Below, piece by piece: positions 33,221 to 41,088 of a stretch of 64,000 nucleotides of DNA (positions within the stretch are counted from its first letter, which is position 1; each line of letters begins with the position of its first letter). The notes beneath the pieces are model-generated. The model ran no database searches. It was not told the DNA's origin and saw only the letters and a program-made list of their open reading frames with translations. The DNA is taken from the NCBI RefSeq assembly GCF_036246005.1, contig NZ_CP109171.1, positions 3,646,001-3,710,000 of the forward strand, written 5' to 3'. The DNA comes from Streptomyces sp. NBC_01723. Its GTDB lineage: Bacteria; Actinomycetota; Actinomycetes; Streptomycetales; Streptomycetaceae. The position numbers and the translations under genes were made by a program.

Positions 33221-33649
33221 TCACTCCCAGCCCCGCGCGGAGCGCCCTCGCTTGGTCTGGGCGCGCTGCTTCTTCTCCCGCAGGCGGCGTTCGTTGATGC
33301 CGCGCGGGATGCGGGTGGGGCGACGCTGCTTCGGCGGGGGCGCGGTGGCCTCGGCGAGCAGCGCCGTCAGGCGCACCGCGGCGCTCTCGCGGTTGCGCCA
33401 CTGGGAGCGGTGCTCGGAGGCGCGGACGCTGACGACGCCGTCGGTCAGGCGCCCGGCCAGCCGTTCCAGCGCCCGCCGCTTCCACACCTCGGGCAGGGCC
33501 TCGGTCCGCGCCAGGTCGAAACGCAGCTCGACCGCCGTGTCGGTGGTGTTGACGTGCTGGCCGCCCGGCCCCGAGGAACGCGAGAAGCGCCAGACCAGCT
33601 CGGCCTCGGGAAGGGAGACGGAACCGCGGATGACATGGGGACCGGACAT
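33221..33649 (-). CDS. arfB: ArfB/YaeJ-type peptidyl-tRNA hydrolase
   Basis: The 142-aa protein has the class I release-factor catalytic motif in [21 protein letters not shown] (GGQ at about residues 30-32) and a basic C-terminal tail ([24 protein letters not shown]) that inserts into the empty mRNA channel. It rescues stalled ribosomes by hydrolysing peptidyl-tRNA. ATG 33647-33649 gives [11 protein letters not shown]; an ATG three codons earlier is also possible. It is convergent with the GNAT gene and divergent from terD. Confidence 0.88.
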   Translation of the reverse strand: MSGPHVIRGSVSLPEAELVWRFSRSSGPGGQHVNTTDTAVELRFDLARTEALPEVWKRRALERLAGRLTDGVVSVRASEHRSQWRNRESAAVRLTALLAEATAPPPKQRRPTRIPRGINERRLREKKQRAQTKRGRSARGWE

Positions 33650-33816
33650 GCCGTCCATGTTCCCGCCACCGAACGGGTCACGTCACCCGAATATCCTCGG
33701 TCCCGGACTCGGTAAAGAAAGTAAAGAGAGCTGGAACCTTACGTACCCCCCTCGACGTTCATGGGGGTAGCTGTAGCTTTCTTGCCGTACGTAAACGAGG
33801 GAAGGGACTCCCAACA

Positions 33817-34392
33817 ATGGCTGTAAGCCTGTCCAAGGGTGGCAACGTCTCGCTCACCAAGGAGGCTCCGGGCCTGACCGAAGTCACCGTGGGCCTCGGC
33901 TGGGACGTCCGTACCACCACCGGCACCGACTTCGACCTCGACGCGTCCGCGATCGCGGTCAACACGCAGGGCAAGGTCTACTCCGACGGTCACTTCGTCT
34001 TCTTCAACAACAAGCAGACGCCGGACAACACCATCGTCCACACCGGTGACAACCGCACCGGCGAGGGCGCCGGCGACGACGAGGCGATCAACGTCAACCT
34101 GGCGGGTCTGCCGGCCGACATCGAGAAGATCGTCTTCCCGGTCTCGATCTACGACGCGGAGAACCGCTCGCAGAACTTCGGCCAGGTGCGCAACGCCTAC
34201 ATCCGCATCCTCAACCAGGCCGGCGGCGCCGAGATCGCCCGCTACGACCTGTCCGAGGACGCCGCCACCGAGACCGCCATGGTCTTCGGCGAGCTGTACC
34301 GCAACGGCGCCGAGTGGAAGTTCCGCGCCGTCGGCCAGGGCTACGCCTCGGGCCTGGTCGGCATCGCCCAGGACTTCGGCGTGAACGTCTGA
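33817..34392 (+). CDS. terD: TerD family protein
   Basis: The 191-aa protein is a full-length TerD domain protein: [38 protein letters not shown], then [34 protein letters not shown] and the end [19 protein letters not shown]. TerD proteins are calcium-binding and associated with tellurite and stress responses and, in Streptomyces, with development. The upstream 33735-33795 region contains TTACGTAC and GTACGTAA arms 39 bp apart and an inner TACCCCC/GGGGGTA pair, which may be an operator or leader structure. It ends at a clear terminator. Confidence 0.92.
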   Translation: MAVSLSKGGNVSLTKEAPGLTEVTVGLGWDVRTTTGTDFDLDASAIAVNTQGKVYSDGHFVFFNNKQTPDNTIVHTGDNRTGEGAGDDEAINVNLAGLPADIEKIVFPVSIYDAENRSQNFGQVRNAYIRILNQAGGAEIARYDLSEDAATETAMVFGELYRNGAEWKFRAVGQGYASGLVGIAQDFGVNV

Positions 34393-34417
34393 CGTTCGCC
34401 CGCCGAGCAGTTCCGTA

Positions 34418-34451
34418 CGAAGGCCCCCGGACGTCCGGCCGGGGGCCTTCG
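34418..34451 (+). terminator. Terminator of terD
   Basis: A perfect 13-bp stem (CGAAGGCCCCCGG at 34418-34430 and CCGGGGGCCTTCG at 34439-34451) with an 8-nt loop, 26 bp beyond the terD stop. It also lies 33 bp beyond the convergent senR stop and may serve both. Confidence 0.8.
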
Positions 34452-34483
34452 GCGTGTCCGGTCGGCCTGTTCCGGCGTCGGTG

Positions 34484-35149
34484 TCACGGCAGCAGGCGCT
34501 GCTCCTTGGCCACGGCGACCGCGCCCGCGCGGGTGTCGACGCCGAGTTTGTCGTAGATCCGGCGCAGATGGGTCTTGACCGTGGCCTCGCTGATGAACAG
34601 GGCGCGAGCGATCTCCCGGTTGCCGAGACCGGTGGCGAGCTGCGCCAGGATGTCGCGCTCGCGGTCGGTGAGGGAGGGCCTCGGGCGCCGCATGTTGGCC
34701 ATGACCCGGCTGGCGACCGGCCCCGACAGCGCCGTACGGCCCTGGGCGGCGGCGTGGATCGCGGCGAACAGTTCCTCGGGGCGCTCCGCCTTCAGCAGGT
34801 AGCCGGTGGCGCCGGCCTCGATGGCGCGGGTGATGTCGGCGTCGGTGTCGTACGTGGTCAGGACGAGTACGTGCGGTGTGCGGCCGCCGGAGCCGGTCGT
34901 AGGGGCGGTGAGGCGGCGGGTGGTCTCCACACCGTCGATGCCCTCGCCGAGCTGGAGGTCCATCAGCACCACGTCCGGCGCCAGCCGCCCGGCGAGCGCG
35001 AGCGCCTCCTCGCCGGTGCCGGCCTCGCCGACCACCTCGATGCCGGGGGCGCTGTCGAGCAGGGCGAGCAGCCCGGCCCGTACGACGACGTGGTCGTCGC
35101 AGACCAGGATGCGCACGGGGCCGGGAGCGCCGGCTGCCGGGTCGGTCAT
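34484..35149 (-). CDS. senR: NarL-family response regulator SenR
   Basis: The 221-aa protein has a CheY receiver (RILVCDDHVVVRAGLLALL; phosphoacceptor D64 in VVLMDLQ; conserved Thr in VLTTYD and K120 in YLLKAE) and a LuxR-type HTH (LTDRERDILAQLATGLGNREIA, then ATVKTHLRRIYDKLGV). Its ATG overlaps the sensor kinase stop by 4 bp (ATGA), so the pair is coupled. With the adjacent sensor and HbpS-like gene it matches the SenS/SenR system known from S. reticuli, which responds to heme and redox stress. Confidence 0.9.
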   Translation of the reverse strand: MTDPAAGAPGPVRILVCDDHVVVRAGLLALLDSAPGIEVVGEAGTGEEALALAGRLAPDVVLMDLQLGEGIDGVETTRRLTAPTTGSGGRTPHVLVLTTYDTDADITRAIEAGATGYLLKAERPEELFAAIHAAAQGRTALSGPVASRVMANMRRPRPSLTDRERDILAQLATGLGNREIARALFISEATVKTHLRRIYDKLGVDTRAGAVAVAKEQRLLP

Positions 35150-36372
35150 CGGGGTGCCTCCTGGGCGTCGGCCGGGTCGGTGCGGGGCGGGTCCAGGGGG
35201 ACGGCGGCGGACAGGGCGGTGCCCTCGCCGGGGGCGGACTCGACGGTCAGGGTGCCACCGAGCTGGCGCAGCCGGGCGCGCATCGCCGGCAGTCCGTGGC
35301 CCCGCACTCCGGCGGGGGCGTCGGGCAGGGCGGCCGGGTCGAAGCCGTGGCCGTCGTCGGTGACGTCCAGCACGACCTGGTCGTCGAGGAGGGTGAGGCT
35401 GAGCGCGGCGGTGGACGCGCCCGCGTGCTCCCGGACGTTGGCCAGGGCGCCCTGCGCGATGCGCAGCAGGGCCGACTGGACGCGGTCGGGCAGCGGCGGG
35501 ACGCGGGCGCCGTCGTCGACGTGGACGCGCACGGTGAGGTCGTCGCCGGACTCCCGCGCGGCCAGTGCGCGCAGCGCCGCCTCGAGGCCGCCGCCCCGGG
35601 CGAGGTCGGCCGGGGCGAGGTCGTGGACGAAGCGGCGGGCCTCGGCGAGGTTGTGCTCGGCGACGGAGGCGGCGCCCCGGACGTGGGCGCGGGCCTTGTC
35701 CGGGTCGGACTCCCAGACCCGCTCGGCCGCCTGGAGCAGCATCCGCTGGCTGGACAGGCCCTGCGCGAGGCTGTCGTGGATCTCCATGGACAGCCGCTGG
35801 CGTTCGGCCAGGGTGCCCTCGCGGCGTTCGGAGGCGGCGAGTTCGCGGCGGGTGCGGATCAGGTCGTCGATCAGGGCGCGCTGCCGGGCGGTCTGCCGTT
35901 CGGTGTGCAGGAACACGGCGGCGGCGACGGCGGCGACGGCGGGCGGGGCCAGCAGCAGGTTCGGGTCGAAGCGCCCGGCGAGCCGGAGCTGCGCGGCGAC
36001 CACGAACACCGTCAGGACGCCGACCAGCACGAGCGCGGCCCGGGGCGGCAGGGTGCGCAGGCCGGTGTAGAAGAGGGGTACCGCGCACCAGGAGAAGCTG
36101 GGCGCGAGGACGACCAGCACCATCCACACCACGACCACCAGGCCCAGCCAGGCCACGCGCCGCCCCGTGGGCCGCTCCCCGGCCCCGCTGAGGACCGGCC
36201 CGAGCAGGTGCAGCAGGGCCAGCGCGAGGGAGAGGGCGAGGATCCACGGGGTGCGGGGCTCGCCCGGGTGGCGCAGCAGGAAGCGGGCGAGGGCGCCGCC
36301 GAGCAGCAGGAAGAACGCCGCGTGCATGACGGCGCCGAGCCACCGGGTGTCGGGGTCGTACGGCTTCGGCAT
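35146..36372 (-). CDS. senS: Sensor histidine kinase SenS (NarL type)
   Basis: The 408-aa kinase has about five predicted membrane helices in residues 12-155, with little extracellular loop, then the HisKA_3 dimerisation region with the phosphorylated H199 in SMEIHDSLAQGLSS. The ATPase domain has IAQGALANVREHAGAS (N box) and VTDDGHGFDP. ATG 36370-36372 follows AAAGGAGG. It heads the senS-senR unit and is divergent from hbpS, the secreted partner that interacts with SenS in S. reticuli. Conservation of gene order and of the H199 position, as I remember it, makes the assignment strong. Confidence 0.9.
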   Translation of the reverse strand: MPKPYDPDTRWLGAVMHAAFFLLLGGALARFLLRHPGEPRTPWILALSLALALLHLLGPVLSGAGERPTGRRVAWLGLVVVVWMVLVVLAPSFSWCAVPLFYTGLRTLPPRAALVLVGVLTVFVVAAQLRLAGRFDPNLLLAPPAVAAVAAAVFLHTERQTARQRALIDDLIRTRRELAASERREGTLAERQRLSMEIHDSLAQGLSSQRMLLQAAERVWESDPDKARAHVRGAASVAEHNLAEARRFVHDLAPADLARGGGLEAALRALAARESGDDLTVRVHVDDGARVPPLPDRVQSALLRIAQGALANVREHAGASTAALSLTLLDDQVVLDVTDDGHGFDPAALPDAPAGVRGHGLPAMRARLRQLGGTLTVESAPGEGTALSAAVPLDPPRTDPADAQEAPR

Positions 36373-36480
36373 CCGCCCGCCTCCTTTCCGGTTCGTGTCC
36401 CCCAACGTGCCGCAGGAGGGCGCTGAGCTGCCCGAACACACCCATGGTGCCCTGTGCGGGGGGTGTCCGGGTCAACCGAT

Positions 36481-36514
36481 CGGACGACCCCGGCCTCGCC
36501 CGTTCCGTCGTCCG
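36481..36514. promoter_or_regulatory. Inverted repeat between senS and hbpS (candidate SenR site)
   Basis: Perfect 8-bp arms CGGACGAC (36481-36488) and GTCGTCCG (36507-36514), 18 nt apart, lie about 105 bp before hbpS and 110 bp before senS. SenR regulates this intergenic region in S. reticuli; whether it binds this repeat is a guess. Confidence 0.25.
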
Positions 36515-36618
36515 GGAGCAGCCGGAACGGCGACCGGGCACCGGGGCGGCGGGACGGAGGGTGGAGAGCGGACGCAGCACAGCGCCCGATCCGGCCCGAT
36601 CCCGAGGAGCAGACCGCC

Positions 36619-37185
36619 ATGAAGAAGACCCTCTCCCGACGCGCCCGCATCGTCACCGGAGGCGCCGTGCTCGCCGCCGTCGCCGCCGGCACCTTCGGCA
36701 CGGTGGCCGCGAACGCCTCCGCTCCGGAGAGCGGCCGCGACTCAGCCGTGTCCGCCGCCCCCGCCTCGGCCGGGCAGCGCTCCACCACGACCTCCACGCA
36801 CCTGACGATCGACGCCGCCACCGAGGCGGGGCAGGCCGCGCTGAAGGCGGCGAAGAAGGAGGGTCAGCGGATCACGGTGGCGGTCGTCGACCGCAACGGC
36901 AACACGATCCTCACCATGCGCGGTGACGGCGCCGGCCCGCAGTCCTACGAGTCGGCCGAGAAGAAGGCGTTCACCGCGGTCTCCTGGAACGCCCCGACCA
37001 GCGAGCTGGAGGGCCGCCTCGAGAACGCCCCGAACCTGAAGGACATCCCGGGCACCCTGTTCCTGGGCGGCGGCGTTCCGGTCACCGCCGGCAAGGCGCC
37101 GATCGCCGGGATCGGTGTCGCGGGCGCTCCGTCCGGCACCCTGGACGAGAAGTTCGCGCGGGCGGGCGCCGAGGCGCTGAACTAG
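36619..37185 (+). CDS. hbpS: Secreted heme-binding protein HbpS (GlcG/HbpS family)
   Basis: The 188-aa protein begins with a signal peptide containing a twin-arginine-like SRRARIV and a hydrophobic AVLAAVAAGTFGTVAA stretch, so Tat export is likely. The mature HbpS domain shows LTIDAATEAGQAALKAAKKEG, TVAVVDRNGNTILTMRGDGAG, SYESAEKKAFTAVSWNAPT and PGTLFLGGGVPVT. In S. reticuli this protein binds heme and iron outside the cell and signals redox stress to SenS. ATG 36619 follows GAGGAG. It is divergent from senS-senR. Confidence 0.9.
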   Translation: MKKTLSRRARIVTGGAVLAAVAAGTFGTVAANASAPESGRDSAVSAAPASAGQRSTTTSTHLTIDAATEAGQAALKAAKKEGQRITVAVVDRNGNTILTMRGDGAGPQSYESAEKKAFTAVSWNAPTSELEGRLENAPNLKDIPGTLFLGGGVPVTAGKAPIAGIGVAGAPSGTLDEKFARAGAEALN

Positions 37186-37243
37186 GGGCTGCCCGAGGAG
37201 GCAGCGGGGCTGGCCACAGGGCCCCGACACCCGGTCCCAACGG

Positions 37244-37261
37244 GCGTTTCACGTGAAACGC
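37244..37261. promoter_or_regulatory. parS site (ParB-binding)
   Basis: A perfect 18-bp palindrome containing GTTTCACGTGAAAC, the invariant parS core. Streptomyces chromosomes carry a set of such sites around oriC that nucleate ParB complexes before sporulation. This one lies just upstream of the M1 peptidase promoter, and its end is 16 bp before the GTG. Confidence 0.93.
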
Positions 37262-37277
37262 CGCATAGGATCACGAC

Positions 37278-38681
37278 GTGCGCATCTCCCGTCCCCTCAT
37301 AGCCGCCGCCACCGTCACCGTCCTCGCGGCGTGCAGCGGTGGCGGGGCCGTGGACGGCGGTCCCGGTGGCTCGGGCGTGCGCGATCCGTACTTCCCGAAG
37401 GCGGGCAACGGCGGCTACGACGTCGGCCACTACGACCTGAAGCTGGCCTACGAGCCCGACGACGAGCACCTCGCCGGCACCGCGACGATCACCGCCCGTG
37501 CCACCCGGGACCTGTCGGCCTTCGACCTCGACCTCAAGGGCCTGGACGTCGAGGCGGTCACGGTCGAGGGCCGGGAGGCGCGCTTCAACCGGGCCGGGCA
37601 GGAGCTGACCGTCCGCCCGGCGGACGAGCTGCGCGAAGGGGAGACGTTCCGGGTGAGCGTCCGCTACTCCGGCGAACCTCGGACGGTGACCGATCCCGAC
37701 GACTCCGAGGAGGGCTGGCTGCCCACCGCCGACGGCGCGGTGGCGCTCGGCCAGCCGGTCGGCTCGATGGCGTGGTTCCCCGGCAGCCACCACCCCTCGG
37801 ACAAGGCGACGTACGACCTCGCCGTGACCGTTCCGGAGGGCTTCGGCGTGGTCTCCAACGGGGAGCTGCGGGACGAGCGGACCCGTGGCGGCCGTACGAC
37901 GTTCACCTGGCACACGGCCGAGCCGATGTCGAGCCACGTGGCCACGGTCGCCGTCGGCGAGTGGGAGACCGACCGCTCCACCACCGACACCGGTCTGCCG
38001 GTGTACACGGCCGTCGACCCGCAGCAGTCCGACGCGAGCCGCAAGGTGCTGGCGCGGATTCCCGAGGTCGTGGAGTGGGGCGAGGAGAACTTCGGCCCGT
38101 ACCCCTTCTCCTCCACCGGCGCGATCGTCGACCGCGTCGAGGACGCCGGATACGCGCTGGAGACCCAGAACCGGCCCTACTTCCCCGGCGCCCCCGGCCC
38201 GGCCCTCCTCGTCCACGAACTCGCCCACCAGTGGTACGGGAACTCGGTCAGCCCGAAGACCTGGCGGGACATGTGGCTCAGCGAGGGCTTCGCCACGTAC
38301 GCCGAGTGGCTGTGGGAGGAGGACGAGGGCGGCGACACCGCCCAGCAGACCTTCGACGCGCTCTACGACGGGACGTACTACGACGAGGAGGACGAGGGCG
38401 ACTCGATCTGGGCGTTCCCGCCCGCCGACCCGCCCGACGCCGAGCAGATCTCCGCGAGCCCCGTCTACCAGCGCGGCGCGATGGTCCTGCACAAGATCCG
38501 CCAGAAGGTCGGCGACGACGCCTTCCTGGCCCTGCTGCGGGGCTGGGCCACCGCGCACCGCCACGGCAACGCGGACACCGAGGACTTCACGGCCTACGTG
38601 GAGAAGTCGGCGCCGGACGAGGACTTCACGGAGATCTGGGACGACTGGCTCTACGGGGACGGCCGGCCGGACCGCCCGTGA
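37278..38681 (+). CDS. M1 family aminopeptidase-like lipoprotein
   Basis: The 467-aa zinc peptidase is lipid-anchored, with signal and lipobox LIAAATVTVLAAC (Cys at about residue 19). The zinc site is HELAHQW at residues 313-319, with the third ligand E336 in WLSEGFATYAEW (HExxH-x18-E). The M1 exopeptidase motif GxMEN is not evident; the corresponding area reads AGYALETQNRPYF. That is common in the short secreted actinobacterial M1 group and leaves the specificity unclear. GTG 37278 has TAGGAT ending 6 nt upstream, so the mRNA is probably leaderless. The parS site abuts this promoter. Confidence 0.88.
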   Translation: MRISRPLIAAATVTVLAACSGGGAVDGGPGGSGVRDPYFPKAGNGGYDVGHYDLKLAYEPDDEHLAGTATITARATRDLSAFDLDLKGLDVEAVTVEGREARFNRAGQELTVRPADELREGETFRVSVRYSGEPRTVTDPDDSEEGWLPTADGAVALGQPVGSMAWFPGSHHPSDKATYDLAVTVPEGFGVVSNGELRDERTRGGRTTFTWHTAEPMSSHVATVAVGEWETDRSTTDTGLPVYTAVDPQQSDASRKVLARIPEVVEWGEENFGPYPFSSTGAIVDRVEDAGYALETQNRPYFPGAPGPALLVHELAHQWYGNSVSPKTWRDMWLSEGFATYAEWLWEEDEGGDTAQQTFDALYDGTYYDEEDEGDSIWAFPPADPPDAEQISASPVYQRGAMVLHKIRQKVGDDAFLALLRGWATAHRHGNADTEDFTAYVEKSAPDEDFTEIWDDWLYGDGRPDRP

Positions 38682-38702
38682 GGCACCGCCGTCCCCGCGG
38701 TC

Positions 38703-39665
38703 TCACCCCTCGAAGGCGTCGAGCAGCAGGGCCAGGTCCGGGGGCCAGAGCGGTTCGGGGGCCTCGGCCAGTTCGGCGCGGCTCCACCAGCGCCATTCGA
38801 GGATGCCGTCCGCGGCGTGTGCGGCGGCGAGGTGGGGGCCGGTGGGTTCGCGGCGCGGGGCGTGGGTGACGTAGATGTGCTCGTGCTGGCGGACGGGGCC
38901 GACGCTCAGGTGGGTGAAGTCGTGTTCCCAGGTGCAGAGCAGCGGGCCGGGCTCCAGGTCGTGCCAGCCGGTCTCCTCGCGCACCTCGCGCAGGGCGCCC
39001 TCGCGGGGGCTCTCGTCCGCGTCCAGTCCGCCGCCGGGCATCGCCCAGTGCACGCCGACCTCGATGTTGTCGTAGCGCAGGAGGAACACCGCGCCCTCGG
39101 GGTCGAGCACGGCGACCCGGGCGGCGCGGCGCGGGGTGCGGGGCACGCCGCTGTCGAACTCCTTGCGCAGCACCGTGCAGGGACGGCCGCGCTCCAGGTC
39201 GGGGCGGTGGTCGACGGCCGTGTAGCCGAGGGCGGTCCAGAAGGCGAGGGCCTCGGTGTCGGCGTCGAGCACGGCGAGCCGTACGGCGGTGCGGCCGGTG
39301 GCCCGGAGCCGTTCCTCGACGAGCGTCGCGAGCCGCCTGCCGTGGCCCCGGCGCCGCAGCTCGGCGTCCACCATCAGCAGCCCGATCCAGGGGTCCGGGT
39401 CGGCCGGGTCGGGATGCCGGGCGAGTGTGATCGCGACGCCCGTCAGCCGGCCCGCGTCCCTGGCGAGGAGCACCTCGGCGCCCGGTCGCGCCAGCTCGTC
39501 GGCCAGCGCCGCCGCCACCTGCTCCGGACGGATGTCCTCCGGGTCGGGGAAGTCGCCGCTGAGCGCGTGGAAGTCGCGGTGGGCGGCGTAGAGGGCGGTC
39601 AGCTCGGTGAGGAGGGGCCCGGGGATGTCGTGGTCGGGGCCGGGCCGCAAGGGGGTGATGATCAC
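38703..39665 (-). CDS. GNAT acetyltransferase-Nudix hydrolase fusion
   Basis: The 320-aa protein carries an N-terminal GNAT domain (about 1-170; acetyl-CoA loop DAELRRRGHGRRLATLV, then ALAFWTALGYTAVD) and a C-terminal Nudix domain (about 180-320). The Nudix box follows GX5EX7REVREETGW, beginning GGGLDADESPREGAL, so hydrolysis of a nucleoside diphosphate derivative is likely. Fusion of the two suggests sequential chemistry on one metabolite or a house-cleaning role; the substrate is unknown. ATG 39663-39665. It is divergent from the next gene with about 40 bp between. Confidence 0.85.
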   Translation of the reverse strand: MIITPLRPGPDHDIPGPLLTELTALYAAHRDFHALSGDFPDPEDIRPEQVAAALADELARPGAEVLLARDAGRLTGVAITLARHPDPADPDPWIGLLMVDAELRRRGHGRRLATLVEERLRATGRTAVRLAVLDADTEALAFWTALGYTAVDHRPDLERGRPCTVLRKEFDSGVPRTPRRAARVAVLDPEGAVFLLRYDNIEVGVHWAMPGGGLDADESPREGALREVREETGWHDLEPGPLLCTWEHDFTHLSVGPVRQHEHIYVTHAPRREPTGPHLAAAHAADGILEWRWWSRAELAEAPEPLWPPDLALLLDAFEG

Positions 39666-39705
39666 GTGGGCAACCTATCCGGTCGGGCGTGACACCATCG
39701 GCTGC

Positions 39706-40206
39706 GTGCTCGACATCGGCTACGCCCTCTCCAACCGCTTCCCGGACCCGCCGCAGACGGACTACCGGCGCGCGGACGTCCGCGCGCTGCGGCACGACCT
39801 GTTCTGCGGGGACGTCTATCTCGCCGACACCAAGGCCGACCGGGAGCTGTCCACAGCCTGGGGATGGGTGCCGGTGCTGGACTTCGCCTGGGCGCTGTGC
39901 GACATCGTGGAGCGCGTGGACCGGGACCCGGCGGGCTCCCGGGCGGCCCGGCCGCAGCGGGCGGAGCTGGACTTCACCGAGTCCACGGACCGCCTGCTCT
40001 TCCAGCGCCGCTTCGGCTGGGTCGACATCGAGGCGGAGTGGATGCCGGCGGACGAACCCCCGCTGTCCTTCTCCCACGCCGAACTGCGCCGGGAGGCCCG
40101 GGACTTCCTGCACGACCTGGTCGCCGATCTGACCGACATGCACGAGGACCTGGCGGACAACCCGGCGATCTGGACCCTCCAGGCCCGCTTCCCGCGCCTG
40201 ACCTGA
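39706..40206 (+). CDS. Hypothetical protein (166 aa)
   Basis: The 166-aa acidic protein starts at GTG 39706, a position with a CACCAT -10-like box 7 nt upstream and no ribosome-binding site, consistent with a leaderless mRNA; in-frame starts further upstream overlap the divergent gene. Visible segments are LDIGYALSNRFPDPPQTDYR, CGDVYLADTKADRELST, WVPVLDFAWALCDIVERV and FGWVDIEAEWMPAD. I do not recognise a family; the Trp-rich pattern resembles actinobacterial immunity- or structural-type hypotheticals. It converges with the pentapeptide-repeat gene. Confidence 0.6.
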   Translation: MLDIGYALSNRFPDPPQTDYRRADVRALRHDLFCGDVYLADTKADRELSTAWGWVPVLDFAWALCDIVERVDRDPAGSRAARPQRAELDFTESTDRLLFQRRFGWVDIEAEWMPADEPPLSFSHAELRREARDFLHDLVADLTDMHEDLADNPAIWTLQARFPRLT

Positions 40207-40245
40207 CGCCCCCCTGCGCGCCTGCCCTGACGCCCCGGCCCGGCG

Positions 40246-40935
40246 CTATCCGTCCGCCAGCACCCGCACCCCCAGCTCCGCCGCCAGTACCGGTGCCAGG
40301 TCGAGCAGCTGGGCCGGGCTGATCACGGCGCCCGACAGCCGGTCCACGCCCCGGGCCAGCTCCAGCGGGGCGGCGCCGCGCAGGTCGACGTCGACGAGGG
40401 TGGCCGCGCTGAGGTCCGCCTCCTTCAGGGCGCAGTCCACGAACTCGACGCGCTCCAGGCGGGCGCCGCCGAAGTCCGGTTCGACCAGGACGCAGCTCTC
40501 GAAGACGACGTCCTTGAGCCGGGACCGGCGCAGGTTCAGGTAGTCGATCTTGCCGCCGCGGATCAGGACCCGTTCCAGTACGGCACCGTGCAGCTGGGTG
40601 CCGCCGAGGCGGGCGTCGCGCAGCTCGACGTCGCGCAGGGTGGCCTCCGCCAGGTTCGTGCCCACGCCGCGGACGCCGGTGAGGACCGAGTCGAGCAGCC
40701 GGGCCCGGGGCAGCGACGCCTCGTCCAGCGCGCACCCCGTCAGCGCGCAGTCCATGAAGCGGGCGCCCGCGCCGTCCTGCCCGGTGAGGTCCGTCTCCGC
40801 GAAGTCCAGCGCGTCGTAGTCCCCGTCCGGCTCCAGTCCCCCGTCCTCGAACGGCGCCAGCGGTGGCAGCCGCAGCTCCGGGCGCCGCGCCGCCCGCACC
40901 GTCGTACCCCGTCCGTCCGCCGCTCTCCTCGCCAT
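40246..40935 (-). CDS. Pentapeptide repeat protein
   Basis: The 229-aa protein contains at least 25 pentapeptide units with central Leu/Phe: ALDFAETDLTGQDGAGARF, CALTGCALDEASL, TNLAEATLRDVELRDARL, LNLRRSRLKDVVFESCVL and EADLSAATLVDVDL. These fold as a right-handed quadrilateral beta-helix. Some relatives mimic DNA and protect DNA gyrase, but this role cannot be inferred from repeats alone. The N-terminal 25 residues are basic and Pro-rich. ATG 40933-40935. It is divergent from the flavoprotein gene. Confidence 0.88.
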   Translation of the reverse strand: MARRAADGRGTTVRAARRPELRLPPLAPFEDGGLEPDGDYDALDFAETDLTGQDGAGARFMDCALTGCALDEASLPRARLLDSVLTGVRGVGTNLAEATLRDVELRDARLGGTQLHGAVLERVLIRGGKIDYLNLRRSRLKDVVFESCVLVEPDFGGARLERVEFVDCALKEADLSAATLVDVDLRGAAPLELARGVDRLSGAVISPAQLLDLAPVLAAELGVRVLADG

Positions 40936-41088
40936 GACCCCATGCTGCACCCCGCCACTGACAACCGGCGCCGGCCTGCGCGAACGCCTCCGCTCCGGGC
41001 GCGATGTCACATTCGGCACCCCCTCGGGCGTCGTAGGGGCAGACAGGTCACGCACCAGGCGACCCCGACCCGAGGGAGACCCCGAGCC

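Noticed and set aside
36433..36475. Imperfect GAACACACCC/GGGTGTCC repeat as a SenR operator
   Set aside because: Arms do not match well; the perfect 8-bp repeat at 36481-36514 is a better candidate.
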